Source of the DNA: Hydractinia symbiolongicarpus
Lineage: Eukaryota; Cnidaria; Hydrozoa; Anthoathecata; Hydractiniidae
Direction of reading: 5' to 3'
Assembly (NCBI RefSeq): GCF_029227915.1
Contig: NC_079885.1
Span: 15,201,001-15,265,000 of the forward strand
DNA length: 64,000 nt
This document shows, piece by piece, positions 10,441 to 23,404 of the stretch. Under the pieces are notes generated by a model. The model was not told where the DNA came from and ran no database searches. It saw only the letters and a list, made by a program, of their open reading frames with translations. How positions within the stretch are numbered: position 1 is the stretch's first letter; each line of letters starts with the position of its first letter. The position numbers were made by a program, and so were the translations under genes.

Positions 10441-10890
10441 ATTGACTTTTTCACGTTACATTATTTATCATTACGACTGTGACGTATCTTTTTTACGCAA
10501 TAGCCGCTGAGTAAATCAAATAAGGGACGTTATTAGAAGTTTCTTTCCCTTCAAAGCGGCTACGATCTGGCTGCAATAAATGCACCACGTCGCAAATCAA
10601 TGGATTACGAGCGTCAGACAAAAAAAATGGCGATGTAGTTAATTTGCTAATTAACTTTGTCATATGAAAATTAAGTCTGCAAGTACCCTAGATTGCCTTC
10701 GTTGGAACTTTTTACCGGAAATCATAAAGCGCATTATTGTTGTCAAGAATCGATAGCGCTTAAAAAGTGCTGTCAAATGCACATAAACACGACCTATTTC
10801 GAATGATCCAGTCAAGAAATATGACCTTTAAAGTTTGAACCATTTTCGATGTAATGTGCTAATAAATCGTAGATATCTGCCAGTTTGTTT

Positions 10891-11009
10891 GTCTACTACC
10901 ATACCACGATGAACACACCTGTTCTCGTCCGATCACGGAAGTTATGCATCGTCGGGTCGGGATAGTACTTGGATGGGGGACCGCCTGGGATCTCCCGGTG
11001 TCGTAGGCT
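10891..11009 (+). rRNA. 5S rRNA copy 20, class A
   Basis: Class A, no private changes. Upstream GCCAGTTTG. Begins a block duplicated at 15441. Confidence 0.93.
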
Positions 11010-11459
11010 ATTGACTATTTCACGTTACATTATTTATCATTACGACTGTGACGTATCTTTTTTACGCAATAGCCGCTGAGTAAATCAAGTAAGGGACGTG
11101 ATTAGAAGATGCTTTCCCTTCAAAACGGCTACAATCTTGCTGCAATAAATGCGCCACGTCGCAAATAAATGGATTACGAGCGTCAGACAAAGAAAATGGC
11201 GATGTAGTTACTTTGATAATTAACTTTGTCATATGAAAATTAAGTCTGAAAGCACCCTAGATTTCCTTCGTTGGAACTTTTTATCGGAAATTTTAAAGCG
11301 CATGGTTGTCGTAATTAATGGATAGCGCTTGAAATGAGATTTCAAATGCACATAAACACGACCTATTTCGGATGATCCAGTCAAGAAATATGACCTTTAA
11401 AGTTTAAACCATTTTCGATGTAATGTGCTAATAAATCGTAGATATCTGCCCGTTTGTTT

Positions 11460-11578
11460 GTCTACGACCATACCACGATGAACACACCTGTTCTCGTCCG
11501 ATCACGGAAGTTAAGCATCGTCGGGCCGGGATAGTACTTGGATGGGGGACCGCCTGGGAACTCCCGGTGTCGTAGGCT
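11460..11578 (+). rRNA. 5S rRNA copy 21, class B consensus
   Basis: Exact class B consensus with T5. Its spacer starts as S2 and ends as S1, so another B gene follows directly. Confidence 0.97.
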
Positions 11579-12028
11579 ATTGACTTTTTCACGTTACATT
11601 ATTTATCATTACGACTGTGACGTATCTTTTTTACGCAATAGCCGCTGAGTAAATCAAGCAAGGGACGTTATTAGAAGTTTCTTTCCCTTCAAAGCGGCTG
11701 CGATCTGGCTGCAATAAATGCGCCACGTCGCAAATCAATGGATTACGAGCGTCAGACAAAAAAAATGGCAATGTAGTTAATTTGCTAATTAACTTTGTCA
11801 TATGAGAATTAAGTCTGCAAGTACCCTAGATTACCTTCGTTGGAACTTTTTACCGGAAATTTTAAAGCGCATGGTTGTCGTAATTAATGGATAGCGCTTG
11901 AAATGAGATTTCAAATGCACATAAACGCGACCTATTTCGGATGATCCAGTCAGGAAATATGACCTTTAAATTTTAAACCATTTTCGATGTAATGTGCTAA
12001 TAAATCGTAGATATCTGCCCGTTTGTTT

Positions 12029-12147
12029 GTCTACGACCATACCACGATGAACACACCTGTTCTCGTCCGATCACGGAAGTTAAGCATCGTCGGGCCGGGA
12101 TAGTACTTGGATGGGGGACCGCCTGGGAACTCCCGGTGTCGTAGGCT
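12029..12147 (+). rRNA. 5S rRNA copy 22, class B consensus
   Basis: Exact class B consensus with T5. The spacer before it carries CAGGAAATATG and TTTAAATTTTAAACC, marks shared with the spacer before copy 30. Confidence 0.97.
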
Positions 12148-12596
12148 ATTGACTTTTTCACGTTACATTATTTATCATTACGACTGTGACGTATCTTTTT
12201 TACGCAATAGCCGCTGAGTAAATCAAGCAAGGGACGTTATTAGAAGTTTCTTTCCCTTCAAAGCGGCTGCGATCTGGCTGCAATAAATGCGCCACGTCGC
12301 AAATCAATGGATTACGAGCGTCAGACAAAAAAATGGCAATGTAGTTAATTTGCTAATTAACTTTGTCATATGAGAATTAAGTCTGCAAGTACCCTAGATT
12401 GCCTTCATTGGAACTTTTTACCGGAAATCATAAAGCGCATTATTGTTGTCAAGAATCGATAGCGCTTAAAAAGTGCTGTCAAATGCACATAAACGCGACC
12501 TATTTCGAATGATCCAGTCAAGAAATATGACCTTTAAAGTTTGAACCATTTTTGATGTAATGTGCTAATAAATCGTAGATATCTGCCCGTTTGTTT

Positions 12597-12715
12597 GTCT
12601 ACTACCATACCACGATGAACACACCTGTTCTCGTCCGATCACGGAAGTTATGCATCGTCGGGTCGGGATAGTACTTGGATGGGGGACCGCCTGGGATCTC
12701 CCGGTGTCGTAGGCT
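12597..12715 (+). rRNA. 5S rRNA copy 23, class A
   Basis: Class A, no private changes. The spacer before it reads TTTTTGATG. Confidence 0.93.
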
Positions 12716-13165
12716 ATTGACTATTTCACGTTACATTATTTATCATTACGACTGTGACGTATCTTTTTTACGCAATAGCCGCTGAGTAAATCAAGTAAAG
12801 GACGTGATTAGAAGATGCTTTTCCTTCAAAACGGCTACAATCTTGCTGCAATAAATGCGCCACGTCGCAAATAAATGGATTACGAGCGTCAGACAAAGAA
12901 AATGGCGATGTAGTTACTTTGCTAATTAACTTTGTCATATGAAAATTAAGTCTGAAAGCACCCTAGATTTCCTTCGTTGGAACTTTTTACCGGAAATCTT
13001 AAAGCGCATGGTTGTCGTAAAGAATCGATAGCGCTTGAAATGAGCTTTCAAATGCACATAAACACGACCTATTTCGGATGATCCAGTCAAGAAATATAAC
13101 CTTTAAAGTTTAAACCATTTTCGATGTAATGTGCTAATAAATCGTAGATATCTGCCCGTTTGTTT

Positions 13166-13284
13166 GTCTACGACCATACCACGATGAACACACCTGTTCT
13201 CGTCCGATCACGAAAGTTAAGCATCGTCGGGCCGGGATAGTATTTGGATGGGGGACCACCTGGGAACTCCCGGTGTCGTAGGCT
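13166..13284 (+). rRNA. 5S rRNA copy 24, class B
   Basis: G48A, C78T and G93A. Lineage of copy 5. Confidence 0.95.
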
Positions 13285-13734
13285 ATTGACTTTTTCACGT
13301 TACATTATTTATCATTACGACTGTGACGTATCTTTTTTACGCAATAGCCGCTGAGTAAATCAAGAAAGAGACATGATTAGAAGTTGCTTTCCCTTCAAAA
13401 CGGCTACCATCGTGCTGCAATAAATGCGCCACGTCGCAAATGAATGGATTACGAGCGTCAGACAAAGAAAATAGCGATGTACTTACTTTGCTAAATAACT
13501 TTGTCATATGAAAATTAAGTCTGAAAGTACCCTAGATTGCCTTCGTTGGAATTTTTTACCGGAAATCTTAAAGCGCATTATTGTCGTAATTAATGGATAG
13601 CGCTTGTAATGAGCTTTCAAATGCACATAAACAAGCCCTATTTCGGATGATCCAGTCAAGAAATATGACCATTAAAGTTTAAACCACTTTCGATGTAATG
13701 TGCTAATAAATCGTAGATATCTGCCAGTTTGTTT

Positions 13735-13853
13735 GTCTACGACCATACCACGATGAACACACCTGTTCTCGTCCGATCACGGAAGTTAAGCATCGTCGGG
13801 CCGGGTTAGTACTTGGATGGGGAATCGCCTGGGAACTCCCGGTGTCGTAGGCT
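13735..13853 (+). rRNA. 5S rRNA copy 25, class B
   Basis: A72T, G89A and C91T. A72T breaks the A72-U103 pair of helix V. Followed by an S3 spacer. Confidence 0.94.
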
Positions 13854-14302
13854 ATTGACTTTTTCACGTTACATTATTTATCATTACGACTGTGACGTAT
13901 CTTTTTTAGGCTATAGCCGCTGAGTAAATCAAGTAAGGGACGTGATTAGAAGTTTCTTTTCCTTCAAAACGGCTACGATCTGGCAGCAATAAATGCGCCA
14001 CGTCGCACATGAATGGATTGCGAGCGTCAGACAAAAAAAATGGCGATGTAGTTAATTTGCTACTTAACTTTGTCATATGAAAATTAAGTCTGCAAGTACC
14101 CTAGATTGCCTTCGTTGGAACTTTTTACCGGAAATCATAAAGCGCATATTGTTGCCAAGAATCGATAGCGCTTAAAAAGTGCTGTCAAATGCACATAAAC
14201 GCGACCTATTTCGAACGATCCAGTCAAGAAATATGACCTTTAAAGTTTGAACCATTTTCGATGTAATGTGCTAATAAATCGTAGATATCTGCCCGTTTGT
14301 TT
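13854..14302 (+). repeat. Intergenic spacer type S3 with GGCTATAGCC palindrome (representative)
   Basis: A spacer subtype found after copies 25, 35, 39, 42, 47, 51, 62 and 76. The usual ACGCAATAGCC is replaced by AGGCTATAGCC, giving the perfect 10-bp palindrome GGCTATAGCC at 13909-13918. Other marks are CTGGCAGCAATAAATG, CGCACATGAATGG and GGATTGCGAGCG. The second half resembles S2. Copies 44 and 53 are followed by a related spacer reading AGGATATAGCC. Confidence 0.75.
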
Positions 14303-14421
14303 GTCTACTACCATACCACGATGAACACACCTGTTCTTGTCCGATCACGGAAGGTAAGCATCGTCGGGCCGGGATAGTACTTGGATGGGGGACCGCCTGG
14401 GAACTCCCGGTGTCGTAGGCT
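14303..14421 (+). rRNA. 5S rRNA copy 26, A/B recombinant
   Basis: G7T from class A on a class B body, plus C36T and T52G. T52G changes the conserved GAAGTTAAG box. T5 present, but the spacer after it is S1, so recombination lies near the gene 3' end. Confidence 0.94.
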
Positions 14422-14871
14422 ATTGACTTTTTCACGTTACATTATTTATCATTACGAATGTGACGTATCTTTTTTACGCAATAGCCGCTGAGTAAATCAA
14501 GTAAGGGACGTGATTAGAAGATGCTTCCCCTTCAAAACGGCTACAATCTTGCTGCAATAAATGCGCCATGTCGCAAATAAATGGATTACGAGCGTCAGAC
14601 AAAGAAAATGGCGATGTAGTTACTTTGCTAATTAACTTTGTCATATGAAAATTAAGTCTGAAAGCACCCTAGATTTCCTTCGTTGGAACTTTTTACCGGA
14701 AATTTTAAAGCGCATGGTTGTCGTAATTAATGGATAGCGCTTGAAATGAGATTTCAAATGCACATAAACACGACCTATTTCGGATGATCCAGTCAAGAAA
14801 TATGACCTTTAAAGTTTAAACCATTTTCGATGTAATGTGCTAATAAATCGTAGATATCTGCCCGTTTGTTT

Positions 14872-14990
14872 GTCTACGACCATACCACGATGAACACACC
14901 TGTTCTCGTCCGATCACGGAAGTTAAGCATCGTCGGGCCGGGATAGTACTTGGATGGGGGACCGCCTGGGAACTCCCGGTGTCGTAGGCT
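14872..14990 (+). rRNA. 5S rRNA copy 27, class B consensus
   Basis: Exact class B consensus with T5. Confidence 0.97.
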
Positions 14991-15440
14991 ATTGACTTTT
15001 TCACGTTACATTATTTATCATTACGACTGTGACGTATCTTTTTTACGCAATAGCCGCAGAGTAAATCAAGCAAGGGACGTTATTAGAAGTTTCTTTCCCT
15101 TCAAAGCGGCTGCGATCTGGCTGCAATAAATGCGCCACGTCGCAAATCAATGGATTACGAGCGTCAGACAAAAAAAATGGCAATGTAGTTAATTTGCTAA
15201 TTAACTTTGTCATATGAGAATTAAGTCTGCAAGTACCCTAGATTGCCTTCATTGGAACTTTTTACCGGAAATCATAAAGCGCATTATTGTTGTCAAGAAT
15301 CGATAGCGCTTAAAAAGTGCTGTCAAATGCACATAAACGCGACCTATTTCGAATGATCCAGTCAAGAAATATGACCTTTAAAGTTTGAACCATTTTCGAT
15401 GTAATGTGCTAATAAATCGTAGATATCTGCCCGTTTGTTT

Positions 15441-15559
15441 GTCTACTACCATACCACGATGAACACACCTGTTGTCGTCCGATCACGGAAGTTATGCATC
15501 GTCGGGTCGGGATAGTACTTGGATGGGGGACCGCGTGGGATCTCCCGGTGTCGTAGGCT
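15441..15559 (+). rRNA. 5S rRNA copy 28, class A
   Basis: Class A plus C34G (loop C) and C95G, which breaks the G81-C95 pair of helix IV. Confidence 0.93.
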
Positions 15560-16009
15560 ATTGACTATTTCACGTTACATTATTTATCATTACGACTGTG
15601 ACGTATCTTTTTTACGCAATAGCCGCTGAGTAAATCAAGTAAGGGACGTGATTAGAAGATGCTTTCCCTTCAAAACGGCTACAATCTTGCTGCAATAAAT
15701 GCGCCACGTCGCAAATAAATGGATTACGAGCGTCAGACAAAGAAAATGGCGATGTAGTTACTTTGCTAATTAACTTTGTCATATGAAAATTAAGTCTGAA
15801 AGCACCCTAGATTTCCTTCGTTGGAACTTTTTATCGGAAATTTTAAAGCGCATGGTTGTCGTAATTAATGGATAGCGCTTGAAATGAGATTTCAAATGCA
15901 CATAAACACGACCTATTTCGGATGATCCAGTCAAGAAATATGACCTTTAAAGTTTAAACCATTTTCGATGTAATGTGCTAATAAATCGTAGATATCTGCC
16001 CGTTTGTTT

Positions 16010-16128
16010 GTCTACGACCATACCACGATGAACACACCTGTTCTCGTCCGATCACGGAAGTTAAGCATCGTCGGGCCGGGATAGTACTTGGATGGGGGAC
16101 CGCCTGGGAACTCCCGGTGTCGTAGGCT
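16010..16128 (+). rRNA. 5S rRNA copy 29, class B consensus
   Basis: Exact class B consensus with T5. The downstream T-run is T7 here. Confidence 0.97.
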
Positions 16129-16579
16129 ATTGACTTTTTCACGTTACATTATTTATCATTACGACTGTGACGTATCTTTTTTTACGCAATAGCCGCTGAG
16201 TAAATCAAGCAAGGGACGTTATTAGAAGTTTCTTTCCCTTCAAAGCGGCTGCGATCTGGCTGCAATAAATGCGCCACGTCGCAAATCAATGGATTACGAG
16301 CGTCAGACAAAAAAAATGGCAATGTAGTTAATTTGCTAATTAACTTTGTCATATGAGAATTAAGTCTGCAAGTACCCTAGATTACCTTCGTTGGAACTTT
16401 TTACCGGAAATTTTAAAGCGCATGGTTGTCGTAATTAATGGATAGCGCTTGAAATGAGATTTCAAATGCACATAAACGCGACCTATTTCGGATGATCCAG
16501 TCAGGAAATATGACCTTTAAATTTTAAACCATTTTCGATGTAATGTGCTAATAAATCGTAGATATCTGCCCGTTTGTTT

Positions 16580-16698
16580 GTCTACGACCATACCACGATG
16601 AACACACCTGTTCTCGTCCGATCACGGAAGTTAAGCATCGTCGGGCCGGGATAGTACTTGGATGGGGGACCGCCTGGGAACTCCCGGTGTCGTAGGCT
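16580..16698 (+). rRNA. 5S rRNA copy 30, class B consensus
   Basis: Exact class B consensus with T5. Paired with copy 22 by the duplicated block. Confidence 0.97.
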
Positions 16699-17147
16699 AT
16701 TGACTTTTTCACGTTACATTATTTATCATTACGACTGTGACGTATCTTTTTTACGCAATAGCCGCTGAGTAAATCAAGCAAGGGACGTTATTAGAAGTTT
16801 CTTTCCCTTCAAAGCGGCTGCGATCTGGCTGCAATAAATGCGCCACGTCGCAAATCAATGGATTACGAGCGTCAGACAAAAAAATGGCAATGTAGTTAAT
16901 TTGCTAATTAACTTTGTCATATGAGAATTAAGTCTGCAAGTACCCTAGATTGCCTTCATTGGAACTTTTTACCGGAAATCATAAAGCGCATTATTGTTGT
17001 CAAGAATCGATAGCGCTTAAAAAGTGCTGTCAAATGCACATAAACGCGACCTATTTCGAATGATCCAGTCAAGAAATATGACCTTTAAAGTTTGAACCAT
17101 TTTTGATGTAATGTGCTAATAAATCGTAGATATCTGCCCGTTTGATT

Positions 17148-17266
17148 GTCTACTACCATACCACGATGAACACACCTGTTCTCGTCTGATCACGGAAGTT
17201 ATGCATCGTCGGGTCGGGATAGTACTTGGATGGGGGACCGCCTGGGATCTCCCGGTGTCGTAGGCT
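17148..17266 (+). rRNA. 5S rRNA copy 31, class A
   Basis: Class A plus C40T. Upstream TTTGATTGTC instead of TTTGTTTGTC. Confidence 0.93.
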
Positions 17267-17716
17267 ATTGACTATTTCACGTTACATTATTTATCATTAC
17301 GACTGTGACGTATCTTTTTTACGCAATAGCCGCTGAGTAAATCAAGTAAGGGACGTGATTAGAAGATGCTTTCCCTTCAAAACGGCTACAATCTTGCTGC
17401 AATAAATGCGCCACGTCGCAAATAAATGGATTACGAGCGTCAGACAAAGAAAATGGCGATGTAGTTACTTTGCTAATTAACTTTGTCATATGAAAATTAA
17501 GTCTGAAAGCACCCTAGATTTCCTTCGTTGGAACTTTTTACCGGAAATTTTAAAGCGCATGGTTGTCGTAATTAATGGATAGCGCTTGAAATGAGATTTC
17601 AAATCCACGTAAACACGACCTATTTCGGATGATCCAGTCAAAAAATATGACCTTTAAAGTTTAAACCATTTTCGATGTAATGTGCTAATAAATCGTAGAT
17701 ATCTGCCCGTTTGTTG

Positions 17717-17835
17717 GTCTACGACCATACCACGATGAACACACCTGTTCTCGTCCGATCACGGAAGTTAAGCATCGTCGGGCCGGGATAGTACTTGGAT
17801 GGGGGACCGCCTGGGAACTCCCGGTGTCGTAGGCT
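17717..17835 (+). rRNA. 5S rRNA copy 32, class B consensus
   Basis: Exact class B consensus. The -1 G and upstream CAGTCAAAAAATATG are shared with copy 2, so the pair 31-32 and the pair 1-2 are related blocks. The T5 is followed by AACG. Confidence 0.97.
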
Positions 17836-18284
17836 ATTGACTTTTTAACGTTACATTATTTATCATTACGACTGTGACGTATCTTTTTACGCAATAGCCG
17901 CTGAGTAAATCAAGCAAGGGACGTTATTAGAAGTTTCTTTCCCTTCAAAGCGGCTGCGATCTGGCTGCAATAAATGCGCCACGTCGCAAATCAATGGATT
18001 ACGAGCGTCAGACAAAAAAAATGGCAATGTAGTTAATTTGCTAATTAACTTTGTCATATGAGAATTAAGTCTGCAAGTACCCTAGATTGCCTTCGTTGGA
18101 ACTTTTTACCGGAAATCATAAAGCGCATTATTGTTGTCAAGAATCGATAGCGCTTAAAAAGTGCTGTCAAATGCACATAAACGCGACCTATTTCGAATGA
18201 TCCAGTCAAGAAATATGACCTTTAAAGTTTGAACCATTTTCGATGTAATGTGCTAATAAATCGTAGATATCTGCCCGTTTGTTT

Positions 18285-18403
18285 GTCTACTACCATACCA
18301 CGATGAACACACCTGTTCTCGTCCGATCACGGAAGTTATGCATCGTCGGGTCGGGATAGTACTTGGATGGGGGACCGCCTGGGATTTCCCGGTGTCGTAG
18401 GCT
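18285..18403 (+). rRNA. 5S rRNA copy 33, class A
   Basis: Class A plus C102T (GGGATTTCCC). C102T is also a mark of subclass A2. Confidence 0.93.
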
Positions 18404-18853
18404 ATTGACTATTTCACGTTACATTATTTATCATTACGACTGTGACGTATCTTTTTTACGCAATAGCCGCTGAGTAAATCAAGTAAAGGACGTGATTAGA
18501 AGATGCTTTTCCTTCAAAACGGCTACAATCTTGCTGCAATAAATGCGCCACGTCGCAAATAAATGGATTACGAGCGTCAGACAAAGAAAATGGCGATGTA
18601 GTTACTTTGCTAATTAACTTTGTCATATGAAAATTAAGTCTGAAAGCACCCTAGATTTCCTTCGTTGGAACTTTTTACCGGAAATCTTAAAGCGCATGGT
18701 TGTCGTAAAGAATCGATAGCGCTTGAAATGAGCTTTCAAATGCACATAAACACGACCTATTTCGGATGATCCAGTCAAGAAATATAACCTTTAAAGTTTA
18801 AACCATTTTCGATGTAATGTGCTAATAAATCGTAGATATCTGCCCGTTTGTTT

Positions 18854-18972
18854 GTCTACGACCATACCACGATGAACACACCTGTTCTCGTCCGATCACG
18901 AAAGTTAAGCATCGTCGGGCCGGGATAGTATTTGGATGGGGGACCGCCTGGGAACTCCCGGTGTCGTAGGCT
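18854..18972 (+). rRNA. 5S rRNA copy 34, class B
   Basis: G48A and C78T. Lineage of copy 5. Confidence 0.95.
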
Positions 18973-19422
18973 ATTGACTTTTTCACGTTACATTATTTAT
19001 CATTACGACTGTGACGTATCTTTTTTACGCAATAGCCGCTGAGTAAATCAAGAAAGAGACATGATTAGAAGTTGCTTTCCCTTCAAAACGGCTACCATCG
19101 TGCTGCAATAAATGCGCCACGTCGCAAATGAATGGATTACGAGCGTCAGACAAAGAAAATAGCGATGTACTTACTTTGCTAAATAACTTTGTCATATGAA
19201 AATTAAGTCTGAAAGTACCCTAGATTGCCTTCGTTGGAATTTTTTACCGGAAATCTTAAAGCGCATTATTGTCGTAATTAATGGATAGCGCTTGTAATGA
19301 GCTTTCAAATGCACATAAACAAGCCCTATTTCGGATGATCCAGTCAAGAAATATGACCTTTAAAGTTTAAACCACTTTCGATGTAATGTGCTAATAAATC
19401 GTAGATATCTGCCAGTTTGTTT

Positions 19423-19541
19423 GTCTACGACCATACCACGATGAACACACCTGTTCTCGTCCGATCACGGAAGTTAAGCATCGTCGGGCCGGGATAGTGC
19501 TTGAATGGGGAACCGCCTGGGAACTCCCGGTGTCGTAGGCT
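19423..19541 (+). rRNA. 5S rRNA copy 35, class B
   Basis: A77G, G82A and G89A. A77 lies on the conserved TAGTAC strand of loop E, and G82A breaks G82-C94. Probably a poor 5S RNA. Confidence 0.94.
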
Positions 19542-19990
19542 ATTGACTTTTTCACGTTACATTATTTATCATTACGACTGTGACGTATCTTTTTTAGGCT
19601 ATAGCCGCTGAGTAAATCAAGTAAGGGACGTGATTAGAAGTTTCTTTCCCTTCAAAACGGCTACGATCTGGCAGCAATAAATGCGCCACGTCGCACATGA
19701 ATGGATTGCGAGCGTCAGACAAAAAAAATGGCGATGTAGTTAATTTGCTACTTAACTTTGTCATATGAAAATTAAGTCTGCAAGTACCCTAGATTGCCTT
19801 CGTTGGAACTTTTTACCGGAAATCATAAAGCGCATATTGTTGCCAAGAATCAATAGCGCTTAAAAAGTGCTGTCAAATGCACATAAACGCGACCTATTTC
19901 GAATGATCCAGTCAAGAAATATGACCTTTAAAGTTTGAACCATTTTCGATGTAATGTGCTAATAAATCGTAGATATCTGCCCGTTTGTTT

Positions 19991-20109
19991 GTCTACTACC
20001 ATACCACGATGAACACACCTGTTCTTGTCCGATCACGGAAGTTAAGCATCGTCGGGCCGGGATAGTACTTGGATGGGGGACCGCCTGGGAACTCCCGGTG
20101 TCGTAGGCT
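19991..20109 (+). rRNA. 5S rRNA copy 36, A/B recombinant
   Basis: G7T plus C36T on a class B body. The terminator is T6 (TTGATTTTTTC). Confidence 0.95.
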
Positions 20110-20558
20110 ATTGATTTTTTCACGTTACATTATTTATCATTACGACTGTGACGTATCTTTTTACGCAATAGCCGCTGAATAAATCAAGCAAGGGACGTTA
20201 TTAGAAGTTTCTTTCCCTTCAAAGCGGCTGCGATCTGGCTGCAATAAATGCGCCACGTCGCAAATCAATGGATTACGAGCGTCAGACAAAAAAAATGGCA
20301 ATGTAGTTAATTTGCTAATTAACTTTGTCATATGAGAATTAAGTCTGCAAGTACCCAAGATTGCCTTCGTTGGAACTTTTTACCGGAAATCATAAAGCGC
20401 ATTATTGTTGTCAAGAATCGATAGCGCTTAAAAAGTGCTGTCAAATGCACATAAACGCGACCTATTTCGAATGATCCAGTCAAGAAATATGACCTTTAAA
20501 GTTTGAACCATTTTCGATGTAATGTGCTAATAAATCGTAGATATCTGCCCGTTTGTTT

Positions 20559-20677
20559 GTCTACTACCATACCACGATGAACACACCTGTTCTTGTCCGA
20601 TCACGGAAGTTATGCATCGTCGGGTCGGGATAGTACTTGGATGGGGGACCGCCTGGGATCTCCCGGTGTCGTAGGCT
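20559..20677 (+). rRNA. 5S rRNA copy 37, class A
   Basis: Class A plus C36T, the same loop C change as its neighbour copy 36. Confidence 0.93.
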
Positions 20678-21127
20678 ATTGACTATTTCACGTTACATTA
20701 TTTATCATTACGACTGTGACGTATCTTTTTTACGCAATAGCCGCTGAGTAAATCAAGTAAAGGACGTGATTAGAAGATGCTTTTCCTTCAAAACGGCTAC
20801 AATCTTGCTGCAATAAATGCGCCACGTCGCAAATAAATGGATTACGAGCGTCAGACAAAGAAAATGGCGATGTAGTTACTTTGCTAATTAACTTTGTCAT
20901 ATGAAAATTAAGTCTGAAAGCACCCTAGATTTCCTTCGTTGGAACTTTTTACCGGAAATCTTAAAGCGCATGGTTGTCGTAAAGAATCGATAGCGCTTGA
21001 AATGAGCTTTCAAATGCACATAAACACGACCTATTTCGGATGATCCAGTCAAGAAATATGACCTTTAAAGTTTAAACCATTTTCGATGTAATGTGCTAAT
21101 AAATCGTAGATATCTGCCCGTTTGTTT

Positions 21128-21246
21128 GTCTACGACCATACCACGATGAACACACCTGTTCTCGTCCGATCACGAAAGTTAAGCATCGTCGGGCCGGGAT
21201 AGTATTTGGATGGGGGACCGCCTGGGAACTCCCGGTGTCGTAGGCT
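21128..21246 (+). rRNA. 5S rRNA copy 38, class B
   Basis: G48A and C78T. Lineage of copy 5. The downstream T-run is extended (TATTTTTTTTAC). Confidence 0.95.
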
Positions 21247-21697
21247 ATTGACTTTTTCACGTTACATTATTTATCATTACGACTGTGACGTATTTTTTTT
21301 TACGCAATAGCCGCTGAGTAAATCAAGAAAGAGACATGATTAGAAGTTGCTTTCCCTTCAAAACGGCTACCATCGTGCTGCAATAAATGCGCCACGTCGC
21401 AAATGAATGGATTACGAGCGTCAGACAAAGAAAATAGCGATGTACTTACTTTGCTAAATAACTTTGTCATATGAAAATTAAGTCTGAAAGTACCCTAGAT
21501 TGCCTTCGTTGAAACTTTTTACCGGAAATCTTAAAGCGCATTATTGTCGTAATTAATGGATAGCGCTTGTAATGAGCTTTCAAATGCACATAAACACGAC
21601 CTATTTCGGATGATCCAGTCAAGAAATATGACCTTTAAAGTTTAAACCACTTTCGATGTAATGTGCTAATAAATCGTAGATATCTGCCAGTTTGTTT

Positions 21698-21816
21698 GTC
21701 TACGACCATACCACGATGAACACACCTGTTCTCGTCCGATCACGGAAGTTAAGCATCGTCGGGCCGGGATAGTACTTGGATGGGGAACCGCCTGGGAACT
21801 CCCGGTGTCGTAGGCT
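21698..21816 (+). rRNA. 5S rRNA copy 39, class B
   Basis: Only G89A, in the helix IV loop. Followed by an S3 spacer. Likely foldable and possibly functional. Confidence 0.95.
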
Positions 21817-22266
21817 ATTGACTTTTTCACGTTACATTATTTATCATTACGACTGTGACGTATCTTTTTTAGGCTATAGCCGCTGAGTAAATCAAGTAAG
21901 GGACGTGATTAGAAGTTTCTTTCCCTTCAAAACGGCTACGATCTGGCAGCAATAAATGCGCCACGTCGCACATGAATGGATTGCGAGCGTCAGACAAAAA
22001 AAATGGCGATGTAGTTAATTTGCTAATTAACTTTGTCATATGAAAATTAAGTCTGCAAGTACCCTAGATTGCCTTCGTTGGAACTTTTTACCGGAAATCA
22101 TAAAGCGCATTATTGTTGCCAAGAATCGATAGCGCTTAAAAAGTGCTGTCAAATGCACATAAACGCGACCTATTTCGAATGATCCAGTCAAGAAATATGA
22201 CCTTTAAAGTTTGAACCATTTTCGATGTAATGTGCTAATAAATCGTAGATATCTGCCCGTTTGTTT

Positions 22267-22385
22267 GTCTACTACCGTACCACTATGAACACACCTGTTC
22301 TCGTCCGATCACGGAAGTTATGCATCGTCGGGTCGGGATAGTACTTGAATGGGAGACCGCCTGGGATTTCCCGGTGTCGTGGGCT
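22267..22385 (+). rRNA. 5S rRNA copy 40, class A2
   Basis: Class A with the A2 set A11G, G18T, C102T and A115G, plus G82A and G88A. G18T opposes C60 and opens helix II. A115G leaves a U4-G115 wobble. Confidence 0.92.
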
Positions 22386-22835
22386 ATTGACTATTTCACG
22401 TTACATTATTTATCATTACGACTGTGACGTATCTTTTTTACGCAATAGCCGCTGAGTAAATCAAGTAAGGGACGTGATTCGAAGATGCTTTCCCTTCAAA
22501 ACGGCTACAATCTTGCTGCAATAAATGCGCCACGTCGCAAATAAATGGATTACGAGCGTCAGACAAAGAAAATGGCGATGTAGTTACTTTGCTAATTAAC
22601 TTTGTCATATGAAAATTAAGTCTGAAAGTACCCTAGATTGCCTTCGTTGGAACTTTTTACCGGAAATCTTAAAGCGCATGGTTGTCGTAATTAATGGATA
22701 GCGCTTGAAATGAGCTTTCAAATGCACATAAACACGACCTATTTCGGATAATCCAGTCAAGAAATATGACCTTTAAAGTTTGAACCATTTTCGATGTAAT
22801 GTGCTAATAAATCGTAGATATCTGCCCGTTTGTTT

Positions 22836-22954
22836 GTCTACTACCATACCACGATGAACACACCTATTCTCGTCCGATCACGGAAGTTATGCATCGTCGG
22901 GTCGGGATAGTACTTGGATGGGAGACCGCCTGGGATCTCCCGGTGTCGTAGGCT
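22836..22954 (+). rRNA. 5S rRNA copy 41, class A
   Basis: Class A plus G31A (helix III region) and G88A. Same G31A as copy 46. Confidence 0.93.
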
Positions 22955-23404
22955 ATTGACTATTTCACGTTACATTATTTATCATTACGACTGTGACGTA
23001 TCTTTTTTACGCAATAGCCGCTGAGTAAATCAAGTAAGGGACGTGATTACAAGATGCTTCCCCTTCAAAACGGCTACAATCTTGCTGCAATAAATGCGCC
23101 ACGTCGCAAATAAATGGATTACGAGCGTCAGACAAAGAAAATGGCGATGTAGTTACTTTGATAATTAACTTTGTCATATGAAAATTAAGCATGAAAGCAC
23201 CCTAGATTTCCTTCGTTGGAACTTTTTACCGGAAATTTTAAAGCGCATGGTTGTCGTAATTAATGGATAGCACTTGAAATGAGCTTTCAAATGCACATAA
23301 ACACGACCTATTTCGGATGATCCAGTCAAGAAATATGACCTTTAAAGTTTAAACCACTTTCGATGTAATGTGCTAATAAATCGTAGATATCTGCCAGTTT
23401 GTTT

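Larger units (their letters stand above)
10891..12596 (+). repeat. Three-gene block duplicated at 15441-17147
   Basis: Shared rare words are TTTTTATCGGAAATTT, GATTACCTTCG, CAGGAAATATG, TTTAAATTTTAAACC and GCCTTCATTGG. They lie in the same order in both blocks, offset about 4,550 bp (eight monomers). Confidence 0.8.
12597..14302 (+). repeat. Three-gene block duplicated at 18285-19990
   Basis: Shared marks are the G48A/C78T gene, AAACAAGCCCTATTTC, GCCAGTTTG, AACCACTTTCG and GTTGGAATTTTTTACC. Partial further copies lie at 1789-2924 and 20559-22266. Confidence 0.78.

Noticed and set aside
13909-13918. GGCTATAGCC palindrome as a transposon footprint
   Set aside because: The flanks are ordinary spacer with no insertion or target-site duplication. 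It is a few base changes from the common ACGCAATAGCC.
20161-20358. Minus-strand frames of 61-65 codons in spacers (also 23007-23192, 25852-26037, 50288-50476, 61118-61309)
   Set aside because: The same non-coding spacer segment read backwards. Similar peptides arise because the spacer repeats, and most units have stops or frame changes in this segment.
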